From NCBI GenBank assembly GCA_009779455.1, contig WREG01000080.1:1-8036 (forward strand): a stretch of 8,036 nt of DNA, written 5' to 3'. The translations under genes were made by a program, and so were the position numbers. The notes under the pieces were generated by a model that was not told the DNA's origin, did no database searches, and saw only the letters and a program-made list of their open reading frames with translations. This document shows positions 1 through 6,718 of the stretch, piece after piece. The DNA comes from Oscillospiraceae bacterium (GTDB lineage Bacteria > Bacillota > Clostridia > Oscillospirales > Acutalibacteraceae). How positions within the stretch are numbered: position 1 is the stretch's first letter; each line of letters opens with the position of its first letter.

Positions 1-1
1 G

Positions 2-1219
2 CATTTTATCAAGCAGCAGGAATATTTGGGCCATGTGAACGGGAAAATCGAGGAGAATTTCAGCTGCCATACAATCGTCAAGGCCTTCAACGGGGAAGAA
101 AAAGCCCAGGAGGAATTCAACAAAGACAACGACGCCCTATATAGCGCGGCGTGGAAGGCGAATTTCTTTTCCGGGCTTATGATGCCCATAATGATGTTCA
201 TCGGGAATTTAGGCTACGTCGTCATATGCGTTATAGGCGGTTATTACGCGGCGATACAGAAAATAGCCGTAGGCGATATACAGGCCTTTATCACTTATGT
301 GCGGCAGTTTACCCAGCCCATTGCCCAGCTGTCGCAGATTTCGAACATATTGCAGCAGACGGCGGCGGCGTCCGAAAGGGTTTTTGAATTTTTGGGAGAA
401 GAGGAAGAAACGCCCGACAAAGAAGGCGCCTATGCGATAACGAAAACAGAGGGTGAAGCGTCGGATTCGGAAATTTTTATCAACGGCAATGTTGAATTCA
501 AAAACGCGGGCTTCAGCTATATTGAAAATACGCCTGTAATAACCGACTTTTCGGCAAGCGTGAATAAAGGCCAGAAAATAGCCATAGTCGGCCCGACGGG
601 GGCCGGGAAAACGACCATAGTCAAGCTTTTGATGCGTTTTTACGACCTTAACGAAGGCGAAATCCTCCTTGACGGGCTGGATATCACCGATTTTACGCGT
701 GACGGCCTTCGAAGCGTGTTCGGAATGGTATTGCAGGATACGTGGCTGTACAACGGCTCCATCGCTGACAATATAAGGTACGGCAAGCAGGACGCCACGG
801 ACGAGGATGTGAAAAAAGCGGCGAAAACCGCGCAGGCCCATCATTTCATCACTACCCTGCCTGACGGATATAATATGGTCCTCAACGAGGAAGCGACCAA
901 TGTGTCGGGCGGGCAGAAACAGCTGCTCACGATCGCGAGGGCGATACTCGCCGACCCGAAAATACTTATTTTGGACGAAGCGACAAGCTCCGTTGACACG
1001 AGGACCGAAGTCCTTATACAAAAAGCGATGGATAACCTTATGATGGGCAGGACCAACTTCATAATCGCCCACAGGCTGTCAACAATAAAGAACGCCGACC
1101 TTATTTTGGTAATGGACAACGGGGATATCGTCGAACAGGGTACGCACGAAGGGCTTTTAGCCCGGGACGGGTTCTACGCCAACCTTTATAACAGCCAATT
1201 TTCAGGAGTCAGGGGGTAA
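2..1219 (+). CDS. ABC exporter half-transporter (permease + ATPase), TM288/YfiC-like subunit, 5' partial
   Basis: This is the C-terminal part of a membrane-embedded exporter subunit that couples ATP hydrolysis to efflux of drugs, lipids or peptides; the substrate is unknown. The frame is open to the window edge and reads HFIKQQEYLGHVNG, so the gene starts outside; the TTG at 26 is an internal Leu, not a start. Counting that Leu as residue 1, the end of the type-1 ABC membrane domain covers about 1-120, with hydrophobic helices near 45-80. An acidic linker (EEEETPDKEG) lies near 124-133. The ATPase domain has Walker A GPTGAGKT at 189-196, Q-loop LQDTWLYNGS, signature VSGGQKQLL, Walker B LILDEATSSVD with catalytic Glu 318, and H-loop His 349. 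The intact catalytic Glu and the overall wording resemble TM288, the catalytically competent half of TM287/288-type heterodimers (known family). I infer that the partner half lies just upstream. The stop is 7 bases before the next gene, which suggests one operon. Confidence 0.95.
   Translation, partial: HFIKQQEYLGHVNGKIEENFSCHTIVKAFNGEEKAQEEFNKDNDALYSAAWKANFFSGLMMPIMMFIGNLGYVVICVIGGYYAAIQKIAVGDIQAFITYVRQFTQPIAQLSQISNILQQTAAASERVFEFLGEEEETPDKEGAYAITKTEGEASDSEIFINGNVEFKNAGFSYIENTPVITDFSASVNKGQKIAIVGPTGAGKTTIVKLLMRFYDLNEGEILLDGLDITDFTRDGLRSVFGMVLQDTWLYNGSIADNIRYGKQDATDEDVKKAAKTAQAHHFITTLPDGYNMVLNEEATNVSGGQKQLLTIARAILADPKILILDEATSSVDTRTEVLIQKAMDNLMMGRTNFIIAHRLSTIKNADLILVMDNGDIVEQGTHEGLLARDGFYANLYNSQFSGVRG
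1211..1216 (+). promoter_or_regulatory. Ribosome binding site supporting a TTG start
   Basis: AGGGGG lies 10 bases before the TTG at 1227, inside the last codons of the ABC gene. The first in-frame ATG is more than 100 codons further on, within a membrane segment. This site therefore decides the TTG start of the DUF2079 gene. Confidence 0.6.
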
Positions 1220-1226
1220 TAAAATA

Positions 1227-3020
1227 TTGGGTTATATCAATAAATTTATCGTCAATTTTAAACAGGGGAAAATATTATATCTTAACCTTTTGTTTGATAT
1301 TTTCCTCACCGCGTTCTGCGGCGCAAACTTCATTTTGGCCGCGTTTAATGAAACGCGCTTTGTTTCAAAGGATTATATAAATTCCTTCAAATTGCCCGTT
1401 TTCATCCTTTTGTTCGCGTTTCTGTCAGCCGCAACCGGCGTTGTTTTCAAAATAAAAAAATGCGTGTGCAAACAGAGGTTTATTCTCTTTGTTTCAGTAT
1501 CCCTTTACGCCGTAATTTGCTGCTACAAAGGTGAAAGCAATATTTGGCTGTATATTATATGGATGAGCATAGTCGCCCTTGCGGCTTATTATTGCTTTAA
1601 AGACAATTTTTCCGTAAGGCCGTTCAGCGATAAGTCCGCGATAACCTGTTATATTGTTTTCGGGCTTTTTTTCGCGCTGTTTGTAGGGCTTCTCACGTGC
1701 CTGCGGTATCTTACCTATTCATCGCCCAATTACGACTTCGGGATTTTCACGCAAATGTTCCATAACATGAAAACAACCGGGATACCTTGGGTAACGACCG
1801 AGCGCGAAGGGCTTATAACCCATTTCGCGGTGCATATATCCCCTATCTATTACCTTATTTTGCCGTTTTACTTTATCTTCCCGAACCCTATAACCCTCCA
1901 AATCGCGCAGGCGGTGATTTTGGCAAGCGGGATTATCCCGCTATACCTTATCTGCAAAAAATACAAAATCGACAACCGCATAATCGTGCTGATAGGCGGA
2001 TGCTATGCCTTTTATCCCGCGCTCAGCTCCGGCTGCTTTTACGACATACACGAGAACTGCTTCCTTACCCCGTTGATTTTGTGGGCGCTTTTATTTATGG
2101 AAAAAGAAAATTTTAAAGGCATGGCGGTTTTTTCCGCCCTGACGCTGTTGGTCAAGGAAGATGCCGCAATATACATTATTTTCCTCTCGATTTATGTGTT
2201 TTTGAACAGGAAAAAATATTGGCATGGCGTATTTTTATTTTTAACGGCTTGTTTCTATTTCGTTTTAGCTATTTCCATCCTGGAAAACTACGGCGACGGC
2301 GCGATGTTCGGCAGGCTGGGCAATTACGATACGGGCGGCAATTCCATTCTGGGCGTTGTAAAATATCTGATAATGAACCCCGCTTATATTTTAAAAGAGT
2401 GCTTCAACGCGGAAAAATTTATATTTTTGGTTAAAATGCTCGCGCCTTTGGGCTTCATCCCCCTTATAAATAAAAAATTTACGAATTTCATCCTGTTGGG
2501 GCCTTTGGTCGTCGTCAATCTGATGCCCGACTATGTCTATCAATATTCCATAGATTTCCAATATATTTTCGGCCCGCTGGCGTTTTTGTTTTACCTTGCC
2601 GTAATAAATATCTCGGAAATCAAGCTTAACAAACAAAAGATGGCCGGGGCTTTCTGCCTTGTCGCGAGCCTTTCGCTGTTCTTAATGTACACTTCAGGAA
2701 AGGTTTATTATATTGACAAATATAAGCAAAATAAAGAGACCTACAACCTCATTGACGAAGGCCTGAAAGTTATCCCGAAAGACGTTTCCGTCGCCGCGAA
2801 CACTTGGATTATTCCGCATTTGTATTATTACAGCGAACTCCATTCCCTTATCGCCGTTAATAACCCTGACGCTTACCCCGAAGCGGATTATTACGTTTTT
2901 GACATGAGAAGCGAAGAATTCCACATTATTTATAATGATTTTATTGAAAATTTCCCGGATTACGAGCTTGTTTATTTTGAGGAAAACGCATTGGCTGTAA
3001 TTTCGGCAGACAATTATTGA
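1227..3020 (+). CDS. DUF2079 family polytopic membrane protein (GT-C-like)
   Basis: A 597-residue integral membrane protein of the DUF2079 family, which resembles GT-C-fold glycosyltransferases; no reaction is firmly established for the family as far as I know. Hydrophobic helices run from about residue 17 to 490, followed by a soluble region of about 100 residues. Family landmarks are YDFGIFTQ (169-176, with Asp 170), HFAVHISPIYYLILPFY starting at His 199, the following leucine-rich PITLQIAQA helix, DIHEN (273-277) and KEDAAIY (310-316). The C-terminal segment IPKDVSVAANTWIIPHL and the YYVFDMR stretch also match the usual family tail. The TTG start rests on an AGGGGG site 10 bases upstream. 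The gene follows the ABC subunit by 7 bases and is probably translated from the same mRNA. By eye it is richer in A/T than the ABC gene, partly because of its Phe/Ile/Tyr-rich helices. A lipid-linked sugar or envelope polymer role is inference only. Confidence 0.85.
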   Translation: MGYINKFIVNFKQGKILYLNLLFDIFLTAFCGANFILAAFNETRFVSKDYINSFKLPVFILLFAFLSAATGVVFKIKKCVCKQRFILFVSVSLYAVICCYKGESNIWLYIIWMSIVALAAYYCFKDNFSVRPFSDKSAITCYIVFGLFFALFVGLLTCLRYLTYSSPNYDFGIFTQMFHNMKTTGIPWVTTEREGLITHFAVHISPIYYLILPFYFIFPNPITLQIAQAVILASGIIPLYLICKKYKIDNRIIVLIGGCYAFYPALSSGCFYDIHENCFLTPLILWALLFMEKENFKGMAVFSALTLLVKEDAAIYIIFLSIYVFLNRKKYWHGVFLFLTACFYFVLAISILENYGDGAMFGRLGNYDTGGNSILGVVKYLIMNPAYILKECFNAEKFIFLVKMLAPLGFIPLINKKFTNFILLGPLVVVNLMPDYVYQYSIDFQYIFGPLAFLFYLAVINISEIKLNKQKMAGAFCLVASLSLFLMYTSGKVYYIDKYKQNKETYNLIDEGLKVIPKDVSVAANTWIIPHLYYYSELHSLIAVNNPDAYPEADYYVFDMRSEEFHIIYNDFIENFPDYELVYFEENALAVISADNY

Positions 3021-3050
3021 TTATAGTTCTAAAATAAAATTATAACTTAG

Positions 3051-3085
3051 ACCTCATATTTTTTGAACAAAAAATATGAGGTTTT
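3051..3085 (+). terminator. Rho-independent terminator after the DUF2079 gene
   Basis: A perfect 14-bp inverted repeat (3051-3064 with 3069-3082, ACCTCATATTTTTT and its complement) encloses a GAAC loop and is followed by TTTT. It begins 30 bases after the DUF2079 stop. The base of the stem is GC-containing and the upper part is A/T. The flank on the other side is also A/T-rich, so it might work in both directions, but no minus-strand gene ends here. Confidence 0.8.
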
Positions 3086-3112
3086 GAAGTTTTGTTTATG
3101 ATATGATATTGT
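3084..3112 (+). promoter_or_regulatory. Candidate sigma-A-type promoter for the AraC-GNAT gene
   Basis: TTGAAG (3084-3089) and TATTGT (3107-3112) are 17 bases apart, and a TGA directly before the -10 box gives an extended -10. Overlapping TATGAT hexamers at 3097-3102 and 3102-3107 are alternative -10 boxes with poorer spacing to a -35. The -35 box starts inside the T-tail of the preceding terminator. Placement fits a leader of roughly 20 bases to the start codon. Confidence 0.45.
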
Positions 3113-3123
3113 AGAATTAAGAG

Positions 3124-3129
3124 AGGAGG
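3124..3129 (+). promoter_or_regulatory. Consensus ribosome binding site
   Basis: AGGAGG, 7 bases before the ATG at 3137. It is the strongest such site in the window and fixes the full-length start of the AraC-GNAT gene, over the second Met at residue 4. Confidence 0.8.
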
Positions 3130-3136
3130 CCGTAAA

Positions 3137-4399
3137 ATGGATTTGATGAACCGCATGAATCTGGTATTGGATTATATAGAAAATAATTTGGACGGAGAAA
3201 TAAAAGAAAATGAAATCGCTATGATATTCGCCGGTTCAAAAAGTATGTTCCAAAGGATTTTCACGCTTATGACCGAAATGACGCTGTCTGAATACGTAAG
3301 GAAAAGGAGGCTTACGCAGGCTGCATTTGATATCAACGGCACAGACGAAAAAATTATTGATATTGCCGTCAAATACGGTTATGGCTCGGCGATTGCCTTC
3401 AACTCGGCATTTAAAAATTTTCATGGGCTTTCGCCGTCAAGCGCGAGAAAACCCGGATTCCAGCCTCAAACTTTTCATAGGCTGACCTTCACATTCTCAA
3501 TAAAAACAAATCAGGCGGGAGGAAAAAATATGCAATATCATGTTATCAAAAACGCGGAAATAATTATAAGGAAATACACACCCGACGACTCCGGCGCGTT
3601 AAAAAGCGCAATTACAAATGACGACCGTCATTATATGGAAGATTTGAACGCGGATCACAATAAGCTTGCCGTCGCCGAATACAGCGGGGCTGTTGCGGGG
3701 TATTTGTGGACGGCCGTATACATGGGGCATTGCCAGGCGTTTATATATGTGTTGCCGGAATACAGGCGGCGCGGAATAGGCGCGGCGTTATGCCGGGAAG
3801 CGGAAAAAAAGTTCCGCGGGCAAACCGGAATAAAAGAAATGTGGGGTTATTATTACGATTTTGAAACGATAAAATTTGTTGATAAACTCGGGTTTTATTT
3901 TACCGCGTCAAGCTTGGAAATGGAATACCGGGGAGGTCTGATTCCCGTACAAAAAGAAAACATGATACGAAAATGCCGGAAGGACGATTTTCTTCGCTGC
4001 AACTACATTTGGGATAAAGGGATGCATGAAATGCGGGTAAACGCCGGTTATCCCGATTCCAAAAAGGAAGAACCGACCGAGGAAAAAAGAAGGCAGTTCA
4101 TAGACAATCTTGACGGTTCATATGTTTTGGAAGAGGACGGGAAAATAGCGGGATATGGATGCATAGCCTGGGATAACCACATTGGGTCGCTGGCGGTAGA
4201 TAAGGAGTCAACAAATAAAGGCTACGGCACGGCCCTCGCGATATTTATGACAAACGAAATAATAAAGCGCGGGCATGAATTCGCAAGTGTGGACTGCGAT
4301 GCGAAAAATACCAATGCCCGCCACATATTTGACAAAATAGGATATAAAACAACAGAAACCGTTTATTCGTCATTCAAGAAAATAAACGGATCAATTTGA
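3137..4399 (+). CDS. AraC-type HTH regulator fused to two GNAT acetyltransferase domains
   Basis: A 420-residue three-domain protein, predicted cytoplasmic. Residues 1-104 are an AraC/XylS-type DNA-binding domain: first HTH around 23-66, and second HTH with the signature IIDIAVKYGYGSAIAFNSAFKNF from 73, ending in GLSPSSAR. A linker (FHRLTFTFSIK, 113-123) resembles the one that precedes the GyrI-like effector domain in many AraC regulators, but here two GNAT folds follow. GNAT 1 (about 140-266) has a clean acetyl-CoA loop YRRRGIGA (209-216) and a KFVDKLGFY motif. GNAT 2 (about 275-418) has NKGYGT (360-365) and NTNARHIFDKIGYK; its loop has Lys rather than the usual Arg. Both keep the G-x-G/A turn, so both may bind acetyl-CoA. 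Target genes and acetyl acceptor cannot be read from sequence. It appears monocistronic, with its own promoter and AGGAGG site. An internal start at Met 132 could yield a GNAT-GNAT protein alone. Fusions of HTH and GNAT domains are known; the tandem form after an AraC domain is the odd point. Confidence 0.88.
   Translation: MDLMNRMNLVLDYIENNLDGEIKENEIAMIFAGSKSMFQRIFTLMTEMTLSEYVRKRRLTQAAFDINGTDEKIIDIAVKYGYGSAIAFNSAFKNFHGLSPSSARKPGFQPQTFHRLTFTFSIKTNQAGGKNMQYHVIKNAEIIIRKYTPDDSGALKSAITNDDRHYMEDLNADHNKLAVAEYSGAVAGYLWTAVYMGHCQAFIYVLPEYRRRGIGAALCREAEKKFRGQTGIKEMWGYYYDFETIKFVDKLGFYFTASSLEMEYRGGLIPVQKENMIRKCRKDDFLRCNYIWDKGMHEMRVNAGYPDSKKEEPTEEKRRQFIDNLDGSYVLEEDGKIAGYGCIAWDNHIGSLAVDKESTNKGYGTALAIFMTNEIIKRGHEFASVDCDAKNTNARHIFDKIGYKTTETVYSSFKKINGSI
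3517..3532 (+). promoter_or_regulatory. Internal ribosome binding site and in-frame ATG
   Basis: GGGAGG (3517-3522) lies 7 bases before an in-frame ATG (3530-3532, Met 132), exactly at the boundary between the HTH linker and the first GNAT domain. If used, it would produce a 289-residue tandem acetyltransferase without the DNA-binding domain. The same bases encode the residues before Met 132 (AGGKN), so coding chance is the alternative explanation. Confidence 0.5.
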
Positions 4400-4405
4400 C
4401 GGATA

Positions 4406-5269
4406 TTATTTTACCCAAATTGCCGTAGACCCGCACGGCAGCGCAAAACCCGTCCCGTCAACAGGCAAGCCTATTTCATCGGCGGAGGTTTCCCCGCCGT
4501 GTTTTTTTTCAACTGCCGTTTGAAGCATGTATTTCATCACGGCGGGCGACAGGCCTGTTGTATAGGAATTTATCATAAACATTAACGGCTTGTCCGACAA
4601 TAATTCCGCGCAAAGTGCGGCCAAAGGGTATATTTCATCCTCCAGCTTCCAAACCTCGCCGCCCGGCCCCCTGCCGTAGGACGGCGGGTCCATTATTATT
4701 ATATCGTATCTGTTACCCCGCCTTATCTCGCGTTCGACGAATTTTTTGCAGTCATCAACCAAATATCTCACGTTATTATTATTAATATTGCACAGTTCCG
4801 CGTTTTCTTTCGCCCATGTTACCATGCCCTTTGAGGCGTCCACATGGGTCACCTTTGCGCCCGCGGATAAAGCTGAAACCGTCGCGCCGCCCGTGTAGGC
4901 GAATAAATTCAGGGCTTTCATTTCCCTGTCCTCGTTTTTAATCAGATCAGACGTAAAATCCCAGTTCACCGCCTGTTCGGGGAATACGCCCGTATGCTTG
5001 AACCCCATCGTTTTTATCTTAAATTTAAGATTATTGTATGATATCAACCAATTATACGGTATATTTTTATATATATCCCACTGCCCGCCCCCGGAATTTG
5101 ATCGTATATACCGTGCGTGCGCCTTTTCCCAAAGGGGGTGGTTTTTCGGCGTCCGCCAAATCACCTGCGGGTCGGGGCGGATAAGGACAATATCCCCCCA
5201 CCGCTCCAGCCTTTCGCCGGAAGAGCAGTCAAGAAGCCTGTAATCATCCCATTTATCGGCAACTCGCAT
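4406..5269 (-). CDS. Class I SAM-dependent methyltransferase, RlmI/RlmK-like (COG1092 type)
   Basis: A 287-residue predicted cytoplasmic methyltransferase using S-adenosylmethionine. The N-terminal 1-110 region precedes a Rossmann-type catalytic domain and includes a GFKHTGVFPEQ stretch (89-99). Motif I is LNLFAYTGGAT (120-130). The acidic residue ending strand 2 is Asp 144 in THVDASKGM, Asp 172 or 173 probably contacts the adenine, and motif IV is DPPSYGRG (194-201). The order and wording match the rRNA large-subunit methyltransferase group related to RlmI and RlmK (known family). It lacks an N-terminal PUA domain and is shorter than RlmI, so the exact substrate is open; RNA is my preferred guess. 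The ATG lies 3 bases after the glmM stop and a GAAAGG sequence inside the end of glmM is the likely ribosome binding site, so translation is probably coupled to glmM. The 3' end converges on the AraC-GNAT gene. Confidence 0.82.
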   Translation of the reverse strand: MRVADKWDDYRLLDCSSGERLERWGDIVLIRPDPQVIWRTPKNHPLWEKAHARYIRSNSGGGQWDIYKNIPYNWLISYNNLKFKIKTMGFKHTGVFPEQAVNWDFTSDLIKNEDREMKALNLFAYTGGATVSALSAGAKVTHVDASKGMVTWAKENAELCNINNNNVRYLVDDCKKFVEREIRRGNRYDIIIMDPPSYGRGPGGEVWKLEDEIYPLAALCAELLSDKPLMFMINSYTTGLSPAVMKYMLQTAVEKKHGGETSADEIGLPVDGTGFALPCGSTAIWVK

Positions 5270-5272
5270 ATA

Positions 5273-6622
5273 TTAAATCAGCCTTTCTTCGACAACCCCC
5301 GCAATATCCTTCGCCAGCCGCTCAATCTGCCCCGAGTCCCTGCCTTCCAGCATCACGCGTACAAGGGGTTCCGTGCCTGACGCCCTTACCAATACCCTGC
5401 CTTCGTCGCCAAGCTCCTCCTCGGCTTTGAGCACGGCGTTTATAATTTCGCCGTCCGTTTCAAGACGGTGTTTTCCGTAGGCGGAAACCCTGACGTTGAT
5501 TAATATTTGCGGAAAAATCTCAATTTCGCCCGCAAGCTCATTCAATGTTTTGCCCGTACCGGCGAGGACGTTTAGCAACATCACCGCTGACAGCTGGCCG
5601 TCGCCTGTAGTGGAATGATCCCGGAAAATTATATGCCCGGACTGCTCGCCGCCGAAATTAAAGCCCTCTTTCAGCATCATTTCCAGCACATACCTGTCCC
5701 CTACCCCGGCTTTTTCGCATTTAATGCCGTTATCGCGGCAGAATTTGAAAAGGCCCATATTGCTCATTGCCGTGGCGGCGATGGCGTCATTTTTAAGCTT
5801 CCCCTGGGATTTCAAATACTTGGCCGCTATCGCCATGAACTTATCCCCGTCCACAAGCGCACCGCTGTGGTCAACCGTAAGCAGCCTGTCCGCGTCGCCG
5901 TCAAAGGCGAAGCCGATATCGCAGGAATTCCGCACCACAAAGTCCGAAAGCGCATCAATATGGGTCGAACCGCAGTTTTTGTTGATATTTATACCGTTCG
6001 GATTATCAAATATGCAATAGAATTTTTCCGTTATATGCGAAAAAAGCTTTTTAGCCGTCGCGCACGCGGAACCGTTCGCACAATCCACCGCGATTTTCAA
6101 ATCAAGCTTGCTGAATTCTTTAATTTTAAGTGTGCGCTCAATATATTCGTCGGCCATGCCCGTATTTATTTTGATTCTGCCTATATCCCCCCCGGTTATA
6201 GCCGGGAATTGCAGCGCATCATCCAAAATAATGCGTTCTATTTCTTCTTCAAGCGAATCGGGAAGCTTATACCCGTCCGATTTGAAAATTTTGACGCCGT
6301 TGTATTCGCAGGGGTTGTGTGACGCGGATATCATTATCCCCGCGTCAAATTTGTGTTTTTTCACCAAATATGCGACTGCCGGAGTGGGCAAAACGCCGGA
6401 AATTACAACATCCGCCCCCACGGAGCAAAGCCCCGCCGCAATAGATGAAAAAAGCATATCAGACGACTTTCTGGTGTCCGCGCCTATAACAACGCGGGGC
6501 TTCCCGTGGATTTCTTTTGTCAGGACATAGGCCGCCGCCCTTCCTATCTGCGCCGCCAGTTCGTTTGATAGCTCCGTGTTGGCGATGCCCCGCACCCCGT
6601 CAGTTCCGAATAGCCTGCTCAA
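5273..6622 (-). CDS. glmM: Phosphoglucosamine mutase
   Basis: GlmM interconverts glucosamine-6-phosphate and glucosamine-1-phosphate in the cytoplasm, feeding UDP-GlcNAc for peptidoglycan. The chosen TTG start at 6622 gives 449 residues beginning (M)SRLFGTDGVRG, the usual family length and N-terminus. It has a GGGGG ribosome binding site 7 bases upstream. In this numbering the motifs are phosphoserine loop SASHNP with active Ser 101, metal loop DGDADR (241-246), sugar-binding GGEQSGH (324-330) and phosphate-binding RASGTEPLVRV (413-423). All catalytic parts are intact. Two upstream in-frame ATG codons (6652 and 6646) would add MIMNCNGGGG, but they have no ribosome binding site, lie in an inverted-repeat arm and encode an unconserved extension. 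The gene follows ruvB across that repeat and precedes the methyltransferase by 3 bases, suggesting one transcript. Identity is very secure; only the start is uncertain. Confidence 0.96.
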   Translation of the reverse strand: MSRLFGTDGVRGIANTELSNELAAQIGRAAAYVLTKEIHGKPRVVIGADTRKSSDMLFSSIAAGLCSVGADVVISGVLPTPAVAYLVKKHKFDAGIMISASHNPCEYNGVKIFKSDGYKLPDSLEEEIERIILDDALQFPAITGGDIGRIKINTGMADEYIERTLKIKEFSKLDLKIAVDCANGSACATAKKLFSHITEKFYCIFDNPNGININKNCGSTHIDALSDFVVRNSCDIGFAFDGDADRLLTVDHSGALVDGDKFMAIAAKYLKSQGKLKNDAIAATAMSNMGLFKFCRDNGIKCEKAGVGDRYVLEMMLKEGFNFGGEQSGHIIFRDHSTTGDGQLSAVMLLNVLAGTGKTLNELAGEIEIFPQILINVRVSAYGKHRLETDGEIINAVLKAEEELGDEGRVLVRASGTEPLVRVMLEGRDSGQIERLAKDIAGVVEERLI

Positions 6623-6629
6623 ACCGCCG

Positions 6630-6634
6630 CCCCC
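6630..6634 (-). promoter_or_regulatory. Ribosome binding site favouring the TTG start of glmM
   Basis: On the minus strand GGGGG stands 7 bases before the TTG at 6622-6620. It can pair with the CCUCC of the 16S tail with one G-U wobble. No comparable site precedes the ATG codons at 6652 or 6646. Confidence 0.5.
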
Positions 6635-6640
6635 ATTGCA

Positions 6641-6718
6641 ATTCATAATCATAATTATTGATAAAAATCCGGCTACATATATAATTATGCATTATGAATT
6701 ATGAATTATGCATTAGAG
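6641..6718. repeat. Heptamer array and imperfect inverted repeat between ruvB and glmM
   Basis: On the plus strand four tandem heptamers run from 6684: ATTATGC, ATTATGA, ATTATGA, ATTATGC, followed by a decayed fifth (ATTAGAG). The first part of the array, 6681-6699, is the reverse complement of 6641-6658 apart from one extra base, with a 22-base spacer (6659-6680). Two ATGCAT palindromes (6687-6692 and 6708-6713) are 21 bases apart. The array supplies the ruvB stop codon and the other arm contains the two upstream ATG codons of glmM. No transposase or target duplication is visible. It could be a small dispersed intergenic repeat, a weak RNA hairpin or a protein-binding site; which of these cannot be decided here. 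Confidence 0.7.

Noticed and set aside
26..28. TTG at 26 as the start of the ABC gene
   Set aside because: The frame is open upstream and reads typical exporter sequence (HFIKQQEYLGHVNG), so the gene is truncated by the window edge.
209..1072. Long minus-strand open frame (287 codons) opposite the ABC exporter gene
   Set aside because: It lies entirely within the conserved ATPase coding region, has no recognisable domain and no ribosome binding site, and is explained by codon bias of the real gene.
4424..4443. Small hairpin (TGCCGT/ACGGCA) near the end of the methyltransferase as a terminator
   Set aside because: The 6-bp stem lies inside coding sequence and is not followed by a T-run on either strand.
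4772..4789. Trinucleotide Asn run (NINNNN) in the methyltransferase as a phase-variable repeat
   Set aside because: The unit is three bases and too short and imperfect to switch reading frame; it is more likely a surface loop.
5615..6322. Plus-strand open frame (235 codons) opposite glmM
   Set aside because: glmM is unambiguous with all catalytic motifs; the antisense frame has basic, low-information content and no family resemblance.
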